Shown piece after piece: positions 1 through 7,393 of a DNA stretch of 17,256 nt. Under the pieces are notes generated by a model that had not been told where the DNA came from, ran no database searches, and saw only the letters and a program-made list of their open reading frames with translations. Every line of letters begins with the position of its first letter. Position 1 is the stretch's first letter. A program made the translations under genes and the position numbers. The stretch covers positions 1 to 17,256 of the forward strand of contig CAYMEB010000091.1 of the NCBI GenBank assembly GCA_964389095.1. The letters are read 5' to 3'. The DNA comes from JABFRJ01 sp964389095. GTDB lineage: Bacteria; Pseudomonadota; Alphaproteobacteria; Rhizobiales; Hyphomicrobiaceae.

Positions 1-758
1 CCCAAAGCCGCCGCCTGAGCCATCAGGCCGTCACCAAGATTTGGCGATAGCTCGTTTTCCGTCAGCCAGCTCTCTGGGAGTGAGCGGGCGCCCGGGAGGG
101 TACCTGCGCGCTTCGCTGCGGGGCTCTTGCTCAAGCCGACGAAAAAGTCCGGCGGGCGGTTGTCGACCAGCGGAATCCCTTCCTTGATCGCCTTCTGGAC
201 GTCTTCCTTCGTTACGATCATGTCCTGGCGGAGCTTCGCCACGAACGTCTTGGCCGACGGTTTGACGTCGTTCGTCTCCAACGGATTGACCGGGCGTTTC
301 GTAGCATCCAGATCGCGGATCCAAGCCAGGAAGCCACCATCGAGAATCGATATCTCGTCGTGACCCAACACCTTGAAAGTCCAGTAGACTCTGGTGGCCG
401 TGGCCATGTCGGCGGCATTCGTTCCGGCGGGAACCAGGACGACATGGCTCGAATTCCCGATTCCGAGCCCACCGATCAACTTCTCCAGTTTGTCAGCAGG
501 CGGCAGCATGCCTTCTACGCCGTTGCGGTCTTTCTCGCGCCACCCGCCACGCGTGTAGTCGGTGTAAACCGCTCCCGGAATGTGGCCGGTCAGGTAGACC
601 GAGTGGCTCGGGCGCAGGTCGACGACTACTATCTCAGGCTTCCCGAGATTGGCTCGCAGCCATGCTGCGTCGACCAATGGCGAGGCGGCGATCCCGAGGC
701 TGGGCAGTCCAAGAGCTGAGATCGCGACAAGAGCAGTCAGGAAAAGCATTCGGATCAT
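1..758 (-). CDS. Periplasmic two-domain rhodanese / sulfurtransferase, C-terminus cut by window edge
   Basis: Partial gene: 252 complete codons, open to the left edge. Start is the ATG at 758 (MIRMLFLTAL), preceded by GAAGG. Residues 1-24 form a signal peptide (hydrophobic core, probable cut near GIA/A), so the protein should act in the periplasm. Residues 28-150 form a first rhodanese domain: VVVDLRPSHSVYLTGHIPGA at 44-63 and LDGGFLAW at 139-146, which is typical of the non-catalytic domain of thiosulfate/3-mercaptopyruvate sulfurtransferases. No cysteine lies at its loop (PAGTNAADM, 110-118). A second domain starts near 180 (LVDNR at 197-201, GTLPGARSLP at 219-228). The active-site Cys loop would lie outside the window, so activity cannot be judged. 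Family members move sulfane sulfur from thiosulfate or mercaptopyruvate to an acceptor. It is divergent from the binding-protein genes. The family call is firm; the substrate is unknown. Confidence 0.88.
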   Translation of the reverse strand, partial: MIRMLFLTALVAISALGLPSLGIAASPLVDAAWLRANLGKPEIVVVDLRPSHSVYLTGHIPGAVYTDYTRGGWREKDRNGVEGMLPPADKLEKLIGGLGIGNSSHVVLVPAGTNAADMATATRVYWTFKVLGHDEISILDGGFLAWIRDLDATKRPVNPLETNDVKPSAKTFVAKLRQDMIVTKEDVQKAIKEGIPLVDNRPPDFFVGLSKSPAAKRAGTLPGARSLPESWLTENELSPNLGDGLMAQAAAL

Positions 759-927
759 GGGCTGACCTTCGACGGCGGGAAGTTCAGGACCAGCATGGTG
801 CCTCGGAAGAGGTTCGCGGTCCAGGGGGCTTCCAAAGCGCTGGACCACACAGTGCATGCCTTTCTACGTAGGGCGTCCAGCGGCTCTCCGGGGCGGCGAT
901 GACGCGGCGATTGCCTGCTTTGAGTGC

Positions 928-943
928 AGCACGCGCGCGTGCT
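928..943. promoter_or_regulatory. 16-base perfect palindrome, possible operator
   Basis: AGCACGCGCGCGTGCT is its own reverse complement over all 16 bases. It lies 108 bases before the ATG at 1052 and almost touches the next dyad. It could be an operator for a dimeric regulator, but its GC-rich alternating core may be chance in this genome. No regulator family is inferred. Confidence 0.35.
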
Positions 944-944
944 A

Positions 945-959
945 GCTTGTGCGACAAGC
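945..959. promoter_or_regulatory. Inverted repeat GCTTGT-N3-ACAAGC, possible operator
   Basis: Two six-base arms pair perfectly around GCG. The dyad starts two bases after the 928-943 palindrome, and together they make a dense symmetric block of about 32 bases. It could be a regulator site for the binding-protein genes or for the divergent rhodanese. This is inference from symmetry and position only. Confidence 0.35.
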
Positions 960-978
960 CGATGTAAATGGCCGAGAT

Positions 979-994
979 GATCATGGTCATGATC
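979..994. promoter_or_regulatory. Inverted repeat GATCATG-N2-CATGATC, possible operator
   Basis: Seven-base arms pair perfectly around a two-base centre, ending 57 bases before the ATG at 1052. The position fits an operator near a promoter or in the leader of the binding-protein transcript. No known regulator consensus is claimed. Confidence 0.35.
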
Positions 995-1051
995 TGGTCC
1001 AGCGATCCAGTCCGGACGTTGTTGCCGTTGGCGCAGATAAGGGAGAGAGGT

Positions 1052-2635
1052 ATGGGCTTGCGCAGGTTTTTCGGGTTGGCGATGTGCGCGCTGGTTGCCA
1101 GCTTCGCAAGTCTACCAACGAACGCGCAGGAGCTGCGCCTGGGCCTTGCGGCCGAACCGACCGCAATGGATCCTCATTTTCATAACCTGACGCCCAACAA
1201 TGGCCTGTTGTCTCATGTTTTCGAGCGGCTGGTAGAAACGGCGCCCGACAACAAACTCGTGCCGGGCCTGGCCGAGAGCTGGAAGGTGGTGAATGACACG
1301 ACCTGGGAGTTCAAGCTTCGCCCCAACGTTAAGTGGCATGATGGATCCCCGTTCACGGCCGAAGATGTAGTCTTCACGTTCGAGCGCGCGCCGAACGTGC
1401 CTAATAGCCCTTCGAGCTTTGCATCGGCCGTAAAGGGTAAGACTTTGAAGGTTCTGGACCCGCTGACGATCCAGATTTCGACAGCGTCGCCGCACCCGCT
1501 AATGCCGAACGACCTCTCGAACGTGTTGATCATCTCGAAGAAATCGGGAACGGGGGCGAAGACCGAAGACTACAACTCGGGCAAGGCGGCGATCGGCACA
1601 GGGCCCTTCAAGTTCGCGGCATACGTACCGGGGGACCGGGTCGAGCTGGTTGCCAACGAGTCGTACTGGGGCACAAAACCGCGCTGGTCGAAGTTGACGT
1701 TCAAGGCGATCAAGGCGGGACCGGCTCGAGTTGCGGCGCTGCTGGCGGGTGACGTCGATCTGATAGAGGACGTTCCTACGGCCGATATCGAAAAGCTCAA
1801 GAAAGAGCCCAAGGTTGATATCAGCCAGAGCGTGTCACGTCGCGTGATCTACTTCCACATGGACCAGTTCCGGGATGAGACACCGTTCATAGTGGGCAAA
1901 GACGGGGCTAAGCTGAAGAACCCGCTACGCGACAAGAGGGTGCGCCTCGCCCTGTCGAAGGCACTCAATCGCGAAGCGATTGTGAGCCGGGTCATGGAGG
2001 GGGTCGCCATTCCCGCCGGCCAGCTGCTGGACGATCGGTTCTTTGGGACTTCAAAGAAATTGAAGCCGACGGCCTACGATCCTGAAGGGGCGAAAAAGCT
2101 ACTGGCCGAGGCCGGTTTTCCCAACGGCTTCAAAATGACGTTGCACGCACCCAACGGCCGCTACACCAACGACGTAAAAATCGCTGAGGCCACCGCGCAG
2201 ATGTTCACCCGTGTGGGGGTAGAGACCACACTGGAGACACTGCCGCCGGGGCCGTTCTTCAGTCGAGCGTCGACTGGAGCCAACGGTATGCCGGAGTTCT
2301 CGTTCATCCTCGTCGGCTGGGGTTCCGACACGGGAGAGACGTCCAGCCCGCTCAAGTCGCTCCTGGGAACCTTCGATCGCGAGAAGGGCAGCGGAACGGC
2401 CAACCGCGGCCGGTACTCAAACCCGGCGCTCGACAAGCTGATCGATGAAGCCTTGGCGACGGTCGACGACGCGAAGCGCGGCACACTGCTCGCTCAAGCA
2501 TCAGAAGTTGCCATGGAGGACTTGGGTCTCATCCCGTCCCACTACCAGATCAATACATGGGCAACGCGCAAGGGGCTGAAGTACGAGGCCCGCGCGGACG
2601 AGTACACGTTGTCGTCGAGCGTGAGTGGTCAGTAA
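1052..2635 (+). CDS. ABC transporter substrate-binding protein, family 5 (peptide/nickel type), copy 1
   Basis: Predicted periplasmic binding protein of 527 residues (SBP_bac_5, DppA/OppA type) that captures a ligand for an ABC importer. The ATG at 1052 is chosen because GGGAGAGAGG lies directly upstream and the product then starts with a Sec signal peptide (RRFFGLAMCALVASFASLP, probable cut after TNA, residue 25). An upstream ATG at 968 would bury that signal. Family marks include the early DPHFHNLTP region, LAESWKV, VKWHDGSPFTAEDVVFTFER, AIGTGPFKF, YWG and LLAGDVDLIEDVP. The length fits the family. It is followed after 28 bases by a paralogue that aligns almost without gaps. No permease or ATPase gene adjoins either copy, so partners must be encoded elsewhere. 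The ligand is not predictable: the family binds peptides, nickel, opines, glutathione and other compounds. Confidence 0.92.
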   Translation: MGLRRFFGLAMCALVASFASLPTNAQELRLGLAAEPTAMDPHFHNLTPNNGLLSHVFERLVETAPDNKLVPGLAESWKVVNDTTWEFKLRPNVKWHDGSPFTAEDVVFTFERAPNVPNSPSSFASAVKGKTLKVLDPLTIQISTASPHPLMPNDLSNVLIISKKSGTGAKTEDYNSGKAAIGTGPFKFAAYVPGDRVELVANESYWGTKPRWSKLTFKAIKAGPARVAALLAGDVDLIEDVPTADIEKLKKEPKVDISQSVSRRVIYFHMDQFRDETPFIVGKDGAKLKNPLRDKRVRLALSKALNREAIVSRVMEGVAIPAGQLLDDRFFGTSKKLKPTAYDPEGAKKLLAEAGFPNGFKMTLHAPNGRYTNDVKIAEATAQMFTRVGVETTLETLPPGPFFSRASTGANGMPEFSFILVGWGSDTGETSSPLKSLLGTFDREKGSGTANRGRYSNPALDKLIDEALATVDDAKRGTLLAQASEVAMEDLGLIPSHYQINTWATRKGLKYEARADEYTLSSSVSGQ

Positions 2636-2663
2636 CTGGCGCATCGATGCACGGCGTCAACTC

Positions 2664-4271
2664 ATGAAGACCTCGGTGACACGGCGGACAGTCGCAACGG
2701 CCCTCGGACTTGCGTCCGTAGCGCTGTTGCGACTGCCGAGAAGTTTTGCCCAGGACACATCTCAGCTTCGCATCGCTCTGGCGTCCGAGCCCTCGTCGAT
2801 CGATCCCCACTATCATGTGACGACGCCGAACATGGCGTTGTCGACTCATCTCTTCGATCGGCTGGTGCATACGGACCCGAGGCAGAACCTGGTGCCCGGG
2901 CTCGCGAAATCGTGGACGCAGGTCGATCCTCTGACGTGGGAACTGAGCCTGCGGAACGACGTCAAATGGCACGATGGCTCCCAGTTTACCGCGGACGATG
3001 TGGTGTTTACCTTCGAGAGGGCGGGGCAAGTGCATAATTCGCCTTCCGGCTTCGGTATGTATCTCAAGGGCAAGAGGATCGTCCGCACCGACGACTTCAA
3101 AGTGCGCATCTCGACCGCGTCGCCTTTGCCGCTGATGGCGAATGATCTGGCCGCTATAGCCATTGTTTCCCGCCGTTATGGCGCGGGTGCCACCACGGCG
3201 GACTACAACTCTGGGAAGGCTGCCATCGGCACGGGCCCTTACCGATTCCAGCAATTTCTCCCTGGCGATCGGATCGTCTTCACGGCCAACAAGGATTACT
3301 GGGGCCCCCCACCAGTCTGGGATACGGTCACGCTCAAGCCGCTCCGTGCCGGACCCGCGCGTGTGGCCGCGCTGCTCGCTGGCGATGTCGACGTCATCGA
3401 AGATGTTCCTACGCCGGATGTCGCTCGCCTCAAGTCCGATGGGCGGGTGGCCCTCGCACAGTCGCCCTCATATCGCGTCATCTTCCTGCAGGCGGATCAG
3501 TGGCGCGAGACGACCCCTTTCGCCAATGCAAAGGACGGCTCGGCGATCAAGAACCCCTTCAGGTCGCTCAAGGTTCGCCAGGCTTTGGCGAAAGCGATCA
3601 ATCGTGACGCCATCGTCGCGCGCATCATGGAGGGGCACGCACTTCCGGCCTCGCAATGTCTGCCGGAAGGATTCTTCGGTGTCGCCGCCGGACTGAAGCC
3701 GGTGGCCTTCGACCCGGAGGGCGCCAAACGCTTGCTAGCCGAAGCCGGCCACCCAGGCGGGTTCAAAGTGACCCTGCATGGGCCCAACGGGCGATACCCG
3801 AACGATACGAAAATCATCGAGGGTATCGCGCAGATGCTGACACGGGTGGGCATCGAGACCGTGATCGAGACGATGCCGCCTTCGACCTTCTTCACGCGTG
3901 CTTCGACCGGTGCGGATGGCCAGCCGGAGTTTTCCTTGTTTCTCGCCGGTTGGGGGGCTGCGACCGGAGAGAACTCCTCACCCCTGAAGGGGCTGCTTGC
4001 ATCCTATGACCGGGCAACTGGCATGGGCTCTTCGAACCGTGGCCGCTATTCGAGCGAACGCTTCGACGAGGCACTCGACGAGGCTTTGAAGGCACCCGAC
4101 ATGGAGAAGGCGCGTGCGGGGCTCGCCAAGGCGACCGAGATCGCGATGGCGGACCTGGGCCTCATTCCAATACTGCATCCTTTGAATACATGGGCCACGC
4201 GTGCGGGCTTGACCTACATCGCGCGTACCGATGAGGCCACCACTGCCATGATGGTGTCGCGCAATACGTGA
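2664..4271 (+). CDS. ABC transporter substrate-binding protein, family 5, copy 2 (tandem paralogue)
   Basis: 535-residue paralogue of the preceding gene and probably in the same transcript (28-base gap). The ATG at 2664 is preferred because it gives a clean signal peptide. A GTG at 2625 is in frame but would overlap the previous gene and add 13 residues. No strong ribosome site precedes 2664, so translation may depend on the upstream gene. The signal peptide has a twin-arginine look (VTRRTVATALG, residues 5-15) with a probable cut after SFA (residue 29), suggesting Tat export. Shared blocks with copy 1 include VKWHDGS, FTADDVVFTFERA, DYNSGKAAIGTGP, AGPARVAALLAGDVD, GPNGRYPND, RASTGADG and NTWATR. 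Roughly half or more of aligned residues match by eye. The ligand is unknown; it could be the same as for copy 1 or a related compound. Confidence 0.92.
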   Translation: MKTSVTRRTVATALGLASVALLRLPRSFAQDTSQLRIALASEPSSIDPHYHVTTPNMALSTHLFDRLVHTDPRQNLVPGLAKSWTQVDPLTWELSLRNDVKWHDGSQFTADDVVFTFERAGQVHNSPSGFGMYLKGKRIVRTDDFKVRISTASPLPLMANDLAAIAIVSRRYGAGATTADYNSGKAAIGTGPYRFQQFLPGDRIVFTANKDYWGPPPVWDTVTLKPLRAGPARVAALLAGDVDVIEDVPTPDVARLKSDGRVALAQSPSYRVIFLQADQWRETTPFANAKDGSAIKNPFRSLKVRQALAKAINRDAIVARIMEGHALPASQCLPEGFFGVAAGLKPVAFDPEGAKRLLAEAGHPGGFKVTLHGPNGRYPNDTKIIEGIAQMLTRVGIETVIETMPPSTFFTRASTGADGQPEFSLFLAGWGAATGENSSPLKGLLASYDRATGMGSSNRGRYSSERFDEALDEALKAPDMEKARAGLAKATEIAMADLGLIPILHPLNTWATRAGLTYIARTDEATTAMMVSRNT

Positions 4272-4324
4272 TTGCCCGGCTATCCGTCATCGACGTGTGC
4301 ACTGACGCCCATCGAGCCACCTCA

Positions 4325-5227
4325 TCATCGCTTCTCCGCAGCCCTCACACGTTCGCGATGCCAAGCGTAGATGCCGCTGGCAATGATGATCATCGCACCT
4401 GCGAGGGTCCAGCGGTCCGGGATGTCGCCAAACATCAGGTAGCCCACGACGATGGCCCAGACGAAGAGCGAGTAGTTGTAAGGTTGGAGCGAAGAGGGTT
4501 GGGCAAGGGAAAAGGACTTGATGAGCCCGGTGTGCCCAATCGCACCGAGGAGGGCGATTGCGCACAGAAGGCCCCACTGGGAACCGGTCGGCCACTGCCA
4601 CATCATTGGACCGACCACGGAAGTGGCCCCTAAGCCGACGACGGCCGTCCAAAGAGAGGTGGTCTCCGTGCTGTCGTGGCGCGCGCATAGCCTCACCATG
4701 ATCTGGTAGATCGCCCACATCGATGTTGCTACCAGAACCAGGATGATGGGGGGCTCCAGCCGCTCGAAGCCGGGGCGTACGATCAGAAGCACGCCGACAA
4801 ATCCGGCAGCGACCGCAGCCCAGCGGCGCGGGCCGATGGTTTCGCCGAGGATCGGCACAGATAAAGCGACGACGAGCAAAGGCGCAATCGCGTTGACCGC
4901 ATGGACGTCGGCGAGGGGCAGAAGATTGAATGCCAGCATGAACATGCCGCTTTCGGTGATCAGCAGCAAGGCCCGGGAAAACTGAAGAACAGGTCGCCGG
5001 CTTCGCGCGATCTCGCCCAGGCGGAGGCCGCGCGCCCGTGCCTCTCGCGCCACAAATGCGAGGGCCATCACTGAAAACACGATGCTGCGGAACCACATAA
5101 CCTGAAGAATGGACAGGTGCTGCGTGACGATCTTGGTCAATCCGTCCATCACGGCGAACATCAGCATGACCGCAAGGACGATCATGATCGCGAGGCGAAC
5201 GCGTGAGGAGGTTTCGGCTTCATTCAT
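4325..5227 (-). CDS. EamA/DMT-family membrane transporter
   Basis: 300-residue inner-membrane protein of the drug/metabolite transporter (EamA, ten-helix) type. Two repeats are visible: residues about 10-140 (LAIMIVLAVMLMFAVMDGLTK onset, and an LLPLADVHAVNAIAPLL helix) and about 150-290, ending with LAGAMIIIASGIYAWHRER. The ATG at 5227 begins MNEAETSS. AGGAGG at 5241-5246 lies 13 bases upstream of it but only 4 bases before an in-frame GTG at 5236, so the true start could be three codons earlier. Reading further upstream would add a charged, non-homologous stretch. Family members export amino acids, nucleosides or metabolites, or act as permeases; the substrate here is unknown. It is convergent with the binding-protein pair (53-base gap) and divergent from the CUT1 permeases. 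Confidence 0.9.
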   Translation of the reverse strand: MNEAETSSRVRLAIMIVLAVMLMFAVMDGLTKIVTQHLSILQVMWFRSIVFSVMALAFVAREARARGLRLGEIARSRRPVLQFSRALLLITESGMFMLAFNLLPLADVHAVNAIAPLLVVALSVPILGETIGPRRWAAVAAGFVGVLLIVRPGFERLEPPIILVLVATSMWAIYQIMVRLCARHDSTETTSLWTAVVGLGATSVVGPMMWQWPTGSQWGLLCAIALLGAIGHTGLIKSFSLAQPSSLQPYNYSLFVWAIVVGYLMFGDIPDRWTLAGAMIIIASGIYAWHRERVRAAEKR

Positions 5228-5385
5228 CTGCGTCACTCGACCTCCTGCCTCACGACTCTGTCTCGCGAAAAGCCACGAAGGGGGCTCGGTACTCGATTTG
5301 CCCAGTCGAGAGAACCCCGGCTGCGCGCATCCTAGGGCTGTCGCTGGTACGGGGCGTGCCCTGTGGCCTCGCCTCACTCTGTCGC

Positions 5386-5413
5386 TCGACGCAACTGTCC
5401 GTCCCGGTATTAT
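5386..5413 (+). promoter_or_regulatory. Candidate sigma-70 promoter before the CUT1 permease genes
   Basis: TCGACG (5386-5391) and TATTAT (5408-5413) are separated by 16 bases. The -10 matches five of six consensus positions and the -35 four of six. Transcription would start near 5420, about 80 bases before the first permease. This is the best promoter-like pair I found in the 270-base spacer 5228-5497, but such matches arise by chance. Confidence 0.3.
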
Positions 5414-5497
5414 GGAGCAGCGGCGAGGGGCGCGCTTGACCGATCGGCAAGAGATGTCGACCGCAGAATGTCTGGTAACCAGGTACGCAGAGGGGCC

Positions 5498-6427
5498 ATG
5501 CGACGTCGTGCAATCTCGCCAGTAGTCATGCGCCGCCTCTGGATTGCGACGCTGCTCGCTCCCGCCGTGATCACATTGCTGACGTTCGTGGTGATTCCCA
5601 TTCTATCGGCTCTCACGTACAGCTTCTATCACTGGAACGGATTGGCTCGCGGCGGTTTCGCCGGTCTCGAGAACTTTCGTCTGGTGCTGTTCGTCGAGCC
5701 CTTTGCCAGCTGGACGCAACGGGCGTTCCTGCACAATGTCGTGGCATTCCTTTCCCTCATGGTGGTGCAGAACGGCACTGCATTCTTCATCGCCTACCTC
5801 CTCTTGAAGGCGCTGCCAGGTCACCGGTTTCATCAAGTTGCGATCTTTCTCCCAGTCGTGCTTTCGGCGGTGATCGTCGGCGCGATGTGGAAGCTGTTCC
5901 TCAATCCGATCTTCGGGCTGGTGAATCAGGGGCTCGTGGCGCTCGGCCTCCAGTCCCTGGCGCAGCCGTGGCTCGGTCAGCCATCGACGGCGCTGGGCAG
6001 TATCGTGATGGTCAATGCGTGGCATTGGCTCGGGTTTCCGGCGCTGGTGTTTCTCGCCGGCATGCAGCGCATATCGCAGGAAGTGATCGAGGCTGCACGC
6101 ATCGATGGTGCGCGCGATCTGGCGTTGCTTCGTTCGATCATCTGGCCGCTGGTGGCGCCGGCGACCACGGTCGTGGTGATCCTGACGTTTATCGGCTCAT
6201 TCAACTGGTTCGAGATGCCTTACGTCATGACCGGTCTTGATGGTTCGCCGGGCGGCGCAACCGACGTGCTCGGCCTGTACTTTTACCGAACCGCATTCGG
6301 GAACGTCACCGCAGGCTTGCAGGACTTCGGGCGAGGTAGCGCGCTGGCAGTCCTGATGTTCGCCTTCATCGCTATCGTCGCTGGAATCTGGGCACGCGCA
6401 TTGCGGCGCAGGGAGATCGAGCAGTGA
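5498..6427 (+). CDS. CUT1-type ABC transporter permease, MalF/UgpA-like
   Basis: Predicted inner-membrane subunit of a sugar- or glycerol-phosphate-type ABC importer, 309 residues from the ATG at 5498 (MRRRAISPVV, preceded by AGAGG). ATGs at 5468 and 5528 are in frame alternatives; 5528 would start just before the first membrane helix. Helix one covers about residues 14-40 (LWIATLLAPAVITLLTF), followed by SFYHWNGL and a FAGLENF stretch as in MalF/UgpA relatives. The cytoplasmic EAA loop that docks on the ATPase is canonical: EVIEAARIDGA at 195-205, with P217 in IIWPL. The gene overlaps the next permease by four bases, giving translational coupling. No sugar-binding protein precedes it and no MalK-type ATPase follows, which is unusual for a CUT1 operon. 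Substrate unknown. Confidence 0.93.
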   Translation: MRRRAISPVVMRRLWIATLLAPAVITLLTFVVIPILSALTYSFYHWNGLARGGFAGLENFRLVLFVEPFASWTQRAFLHNVVAFLSLMVVQNGTAFFIAYLLLKALPGHRFHQVAIFLPVVLSAVIVGAMWKLFLNPIFGLVNQGLVALGLQSLAQPWLGQPSTALGSIVMVNAWHWLGFPALVFLAGMQRISQEVIEAARIDGARDLALLRSIIWPLVAPATTVVVILTFIGSFNWFEMPYVMTGLDGSPGGATDVLGLYFYRTAFGNVTAGLQDFGRGSALAVLMFAFIAIVAGIWARALRRREIEQ

Positions 6428-7257
6428 GTGGTGGCGGTCCGAGCAGCATTGGGCGCTGGTCCATTCATGCCGTTTTGTGGCTCAACACAGCGATCATGTT
6501 GTATCCGATCGCAGTGATGTTCCTGTCCGGCTTCAAGTCGAACGCCGAGATCTATGGCGCGCCTTTCGCGTTACCATCGTCATACTCGCTGAAGAACTTC
6601 GCGATGATCTGGAGCGAGACGCGATTTCCGCTCTATCTCGCAAACTCTTTGCTCATCACGGTCGCCTCGGTGAGTCTGATCGTCGTGTTGGCGACGATGG
6701 CGGCGTATGCCATCGCGCGGTATCGATTTGCGGGCAACGAGTTGCTCTACCTGTTCTTCCTTTCGGGGCTCGTGGTGCCATTGAAGCTGGCGATCATACC
6801 TCTCTTTATCCAACTGAAAGCACTGGCGTTGATCGATAGCCGGCTCGGGATCATCCTAGTTTACACGGCGATGGGGCTGCCGAGCGCAATATTCATACTG
6901 ACAGGCTTCCTGCGCACTCTCCCTTCCGAGCTGGAGGATCAAGGTCGGATCGACGGAGCCGGGGAAGCTCGCATCATGTGGTCGATCATGCTTCCACTTG
7001 CGCGTCCTGCGATGGTGATTGCCGCAATCCACAATGCGGTGCCGATCTGGAACGATTTCTTCTTCCCGCTGGTGTTTCTGCAGAGTCCGGACATCAAGAC
7101 GCTGCCTCAGGGATTGACCGTCTTCATGGGTGAGTACAACACAGAATGGGGCGTGCTGTTCGCGGGCCTCACATTGGCGGCCCTGCCCATTACGCTGGTG
7201 TATGTCGCATTGTCCCGCCAATTCATCGCCGGGCTGACTCATGGTGCGGTTAAGTAG
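6424..7257 (+). CDS. CUT1-type ABC transporter permease, MalG/UgpE-like
   Basis: 277-residue partner of the preceding permease. It starts at a GTG inside the overlap GTGA (6424-6427), the usual arrangement for stoichiometric co-translation of two membrane subunits. Visible marks: N-terminal helix with LWLNTAIMLYPIAVMFLSGF, a FKSNAEIYG stretch typical of MalG-like proteins, FALPSSYSLKNF, ANSLLITVASVSLIV, and IWNDFFFPL near residue 210. The EAA loop reads ELEDQGRIDGAG at residues 169-180. The RIDGA and later LP residues are kept, but the usual E-A-A is D-Q-G, which may alter docking to the ATPase. The gene ends at TAG 7257, and no transport gene follows on this strand until an unrelated MFS protein. 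Confidence 0.93.
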   Translation: MSGGGPSSIGRWSIHAVLWLNTAIMLYPIAVMFLSGFKSNAEIYGAPFALPSSYSLKNFAMIWSETRFPLYLANSLLITVASVSLIVVLATMAAYAIARYRFAGNELLYLFFLSGLVVPLKLAIIPLFIQLKALALIDSRLGIILVYTAMGLPSAIFILTGFLRTLPSELEDQGRIDGAGEARIMWSIMLPLARPAMVIAAIHNAVPIWNDFFFPLVFLQSPDIKTLPQGLTVFMGEYNTEWGVLFAGLTLAALPITLVYVALSRQFIAGLTHGAVK

Positions 7258-7393
7258 GTTTAGGAGGCAGGCCCCCAAAGCAGGATGAAATTTACCAAAC
7301 AGCGCATTCGCGTTCGTGCGGTCACGTCGAAATCGGCGAAAAGGATCGGGAGGTGCTTTTTGCCAGAGCGCCGCCGCCATAGGCTCGGGTATC

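Larger units (their letters stand above)
759..1051. other. Divergent intergenic region with three dyads, no convincing gene
   Basis: This 293-base spacer separates the divergent starts of the rhodanese (758) and the first binding protein (1052). I see no credible gene in it. The binding-protein frame is open back to an ATG at 968, but that would put 28 unrelated residues before a normal signal peptide. The spacer contains three perfect-arm dyads listed separately (928-943, 945-959, 979-994), all nearer the binding-protein gene. I cannot point to a clear -35/-10 pair. Confidence 0.6.

Noticed and set aside
784..990. A 68-codon minus-strand frame in the spacer between the rhodanese and the first binding protein.
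   Set aside because: It has no ribosome site, no recognisable sequence and overlaps the dyads; its composition is like other chance frames in GC-rich DNA.
2550..3254. A 234-codon antisense frame across the end of binding protein 1 and the start of binding protein 2.
   Set aside because: It is Arg/His/Pro-rich, unlike any family I know, and lies opposite two well-supported genes.
4287..5096. A 269-codon minus-strand frame within the DMT gene region.
   Set aside because: It is a shifted frame of the EamA gene; the translated protein is Arg/Pro-rich with no membrane segments, whereas the other frame has clear EamA helices.
1052..7257. The idea that the family-5 binding proteins and the CUT1 permeases form one transporter.
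   Set aside because: They belong to different ABC importer classes with different partners, and a convergent DMT gene separates them.
7335..7364. Imperfect stem GGCGAAAAG / CTTTTTGCC with a 12-base loop, after the permease genes.
   Set aside because: The stem is AT-weak with a G-U pair and has no T-run downstream, so it does not support a terminator call.
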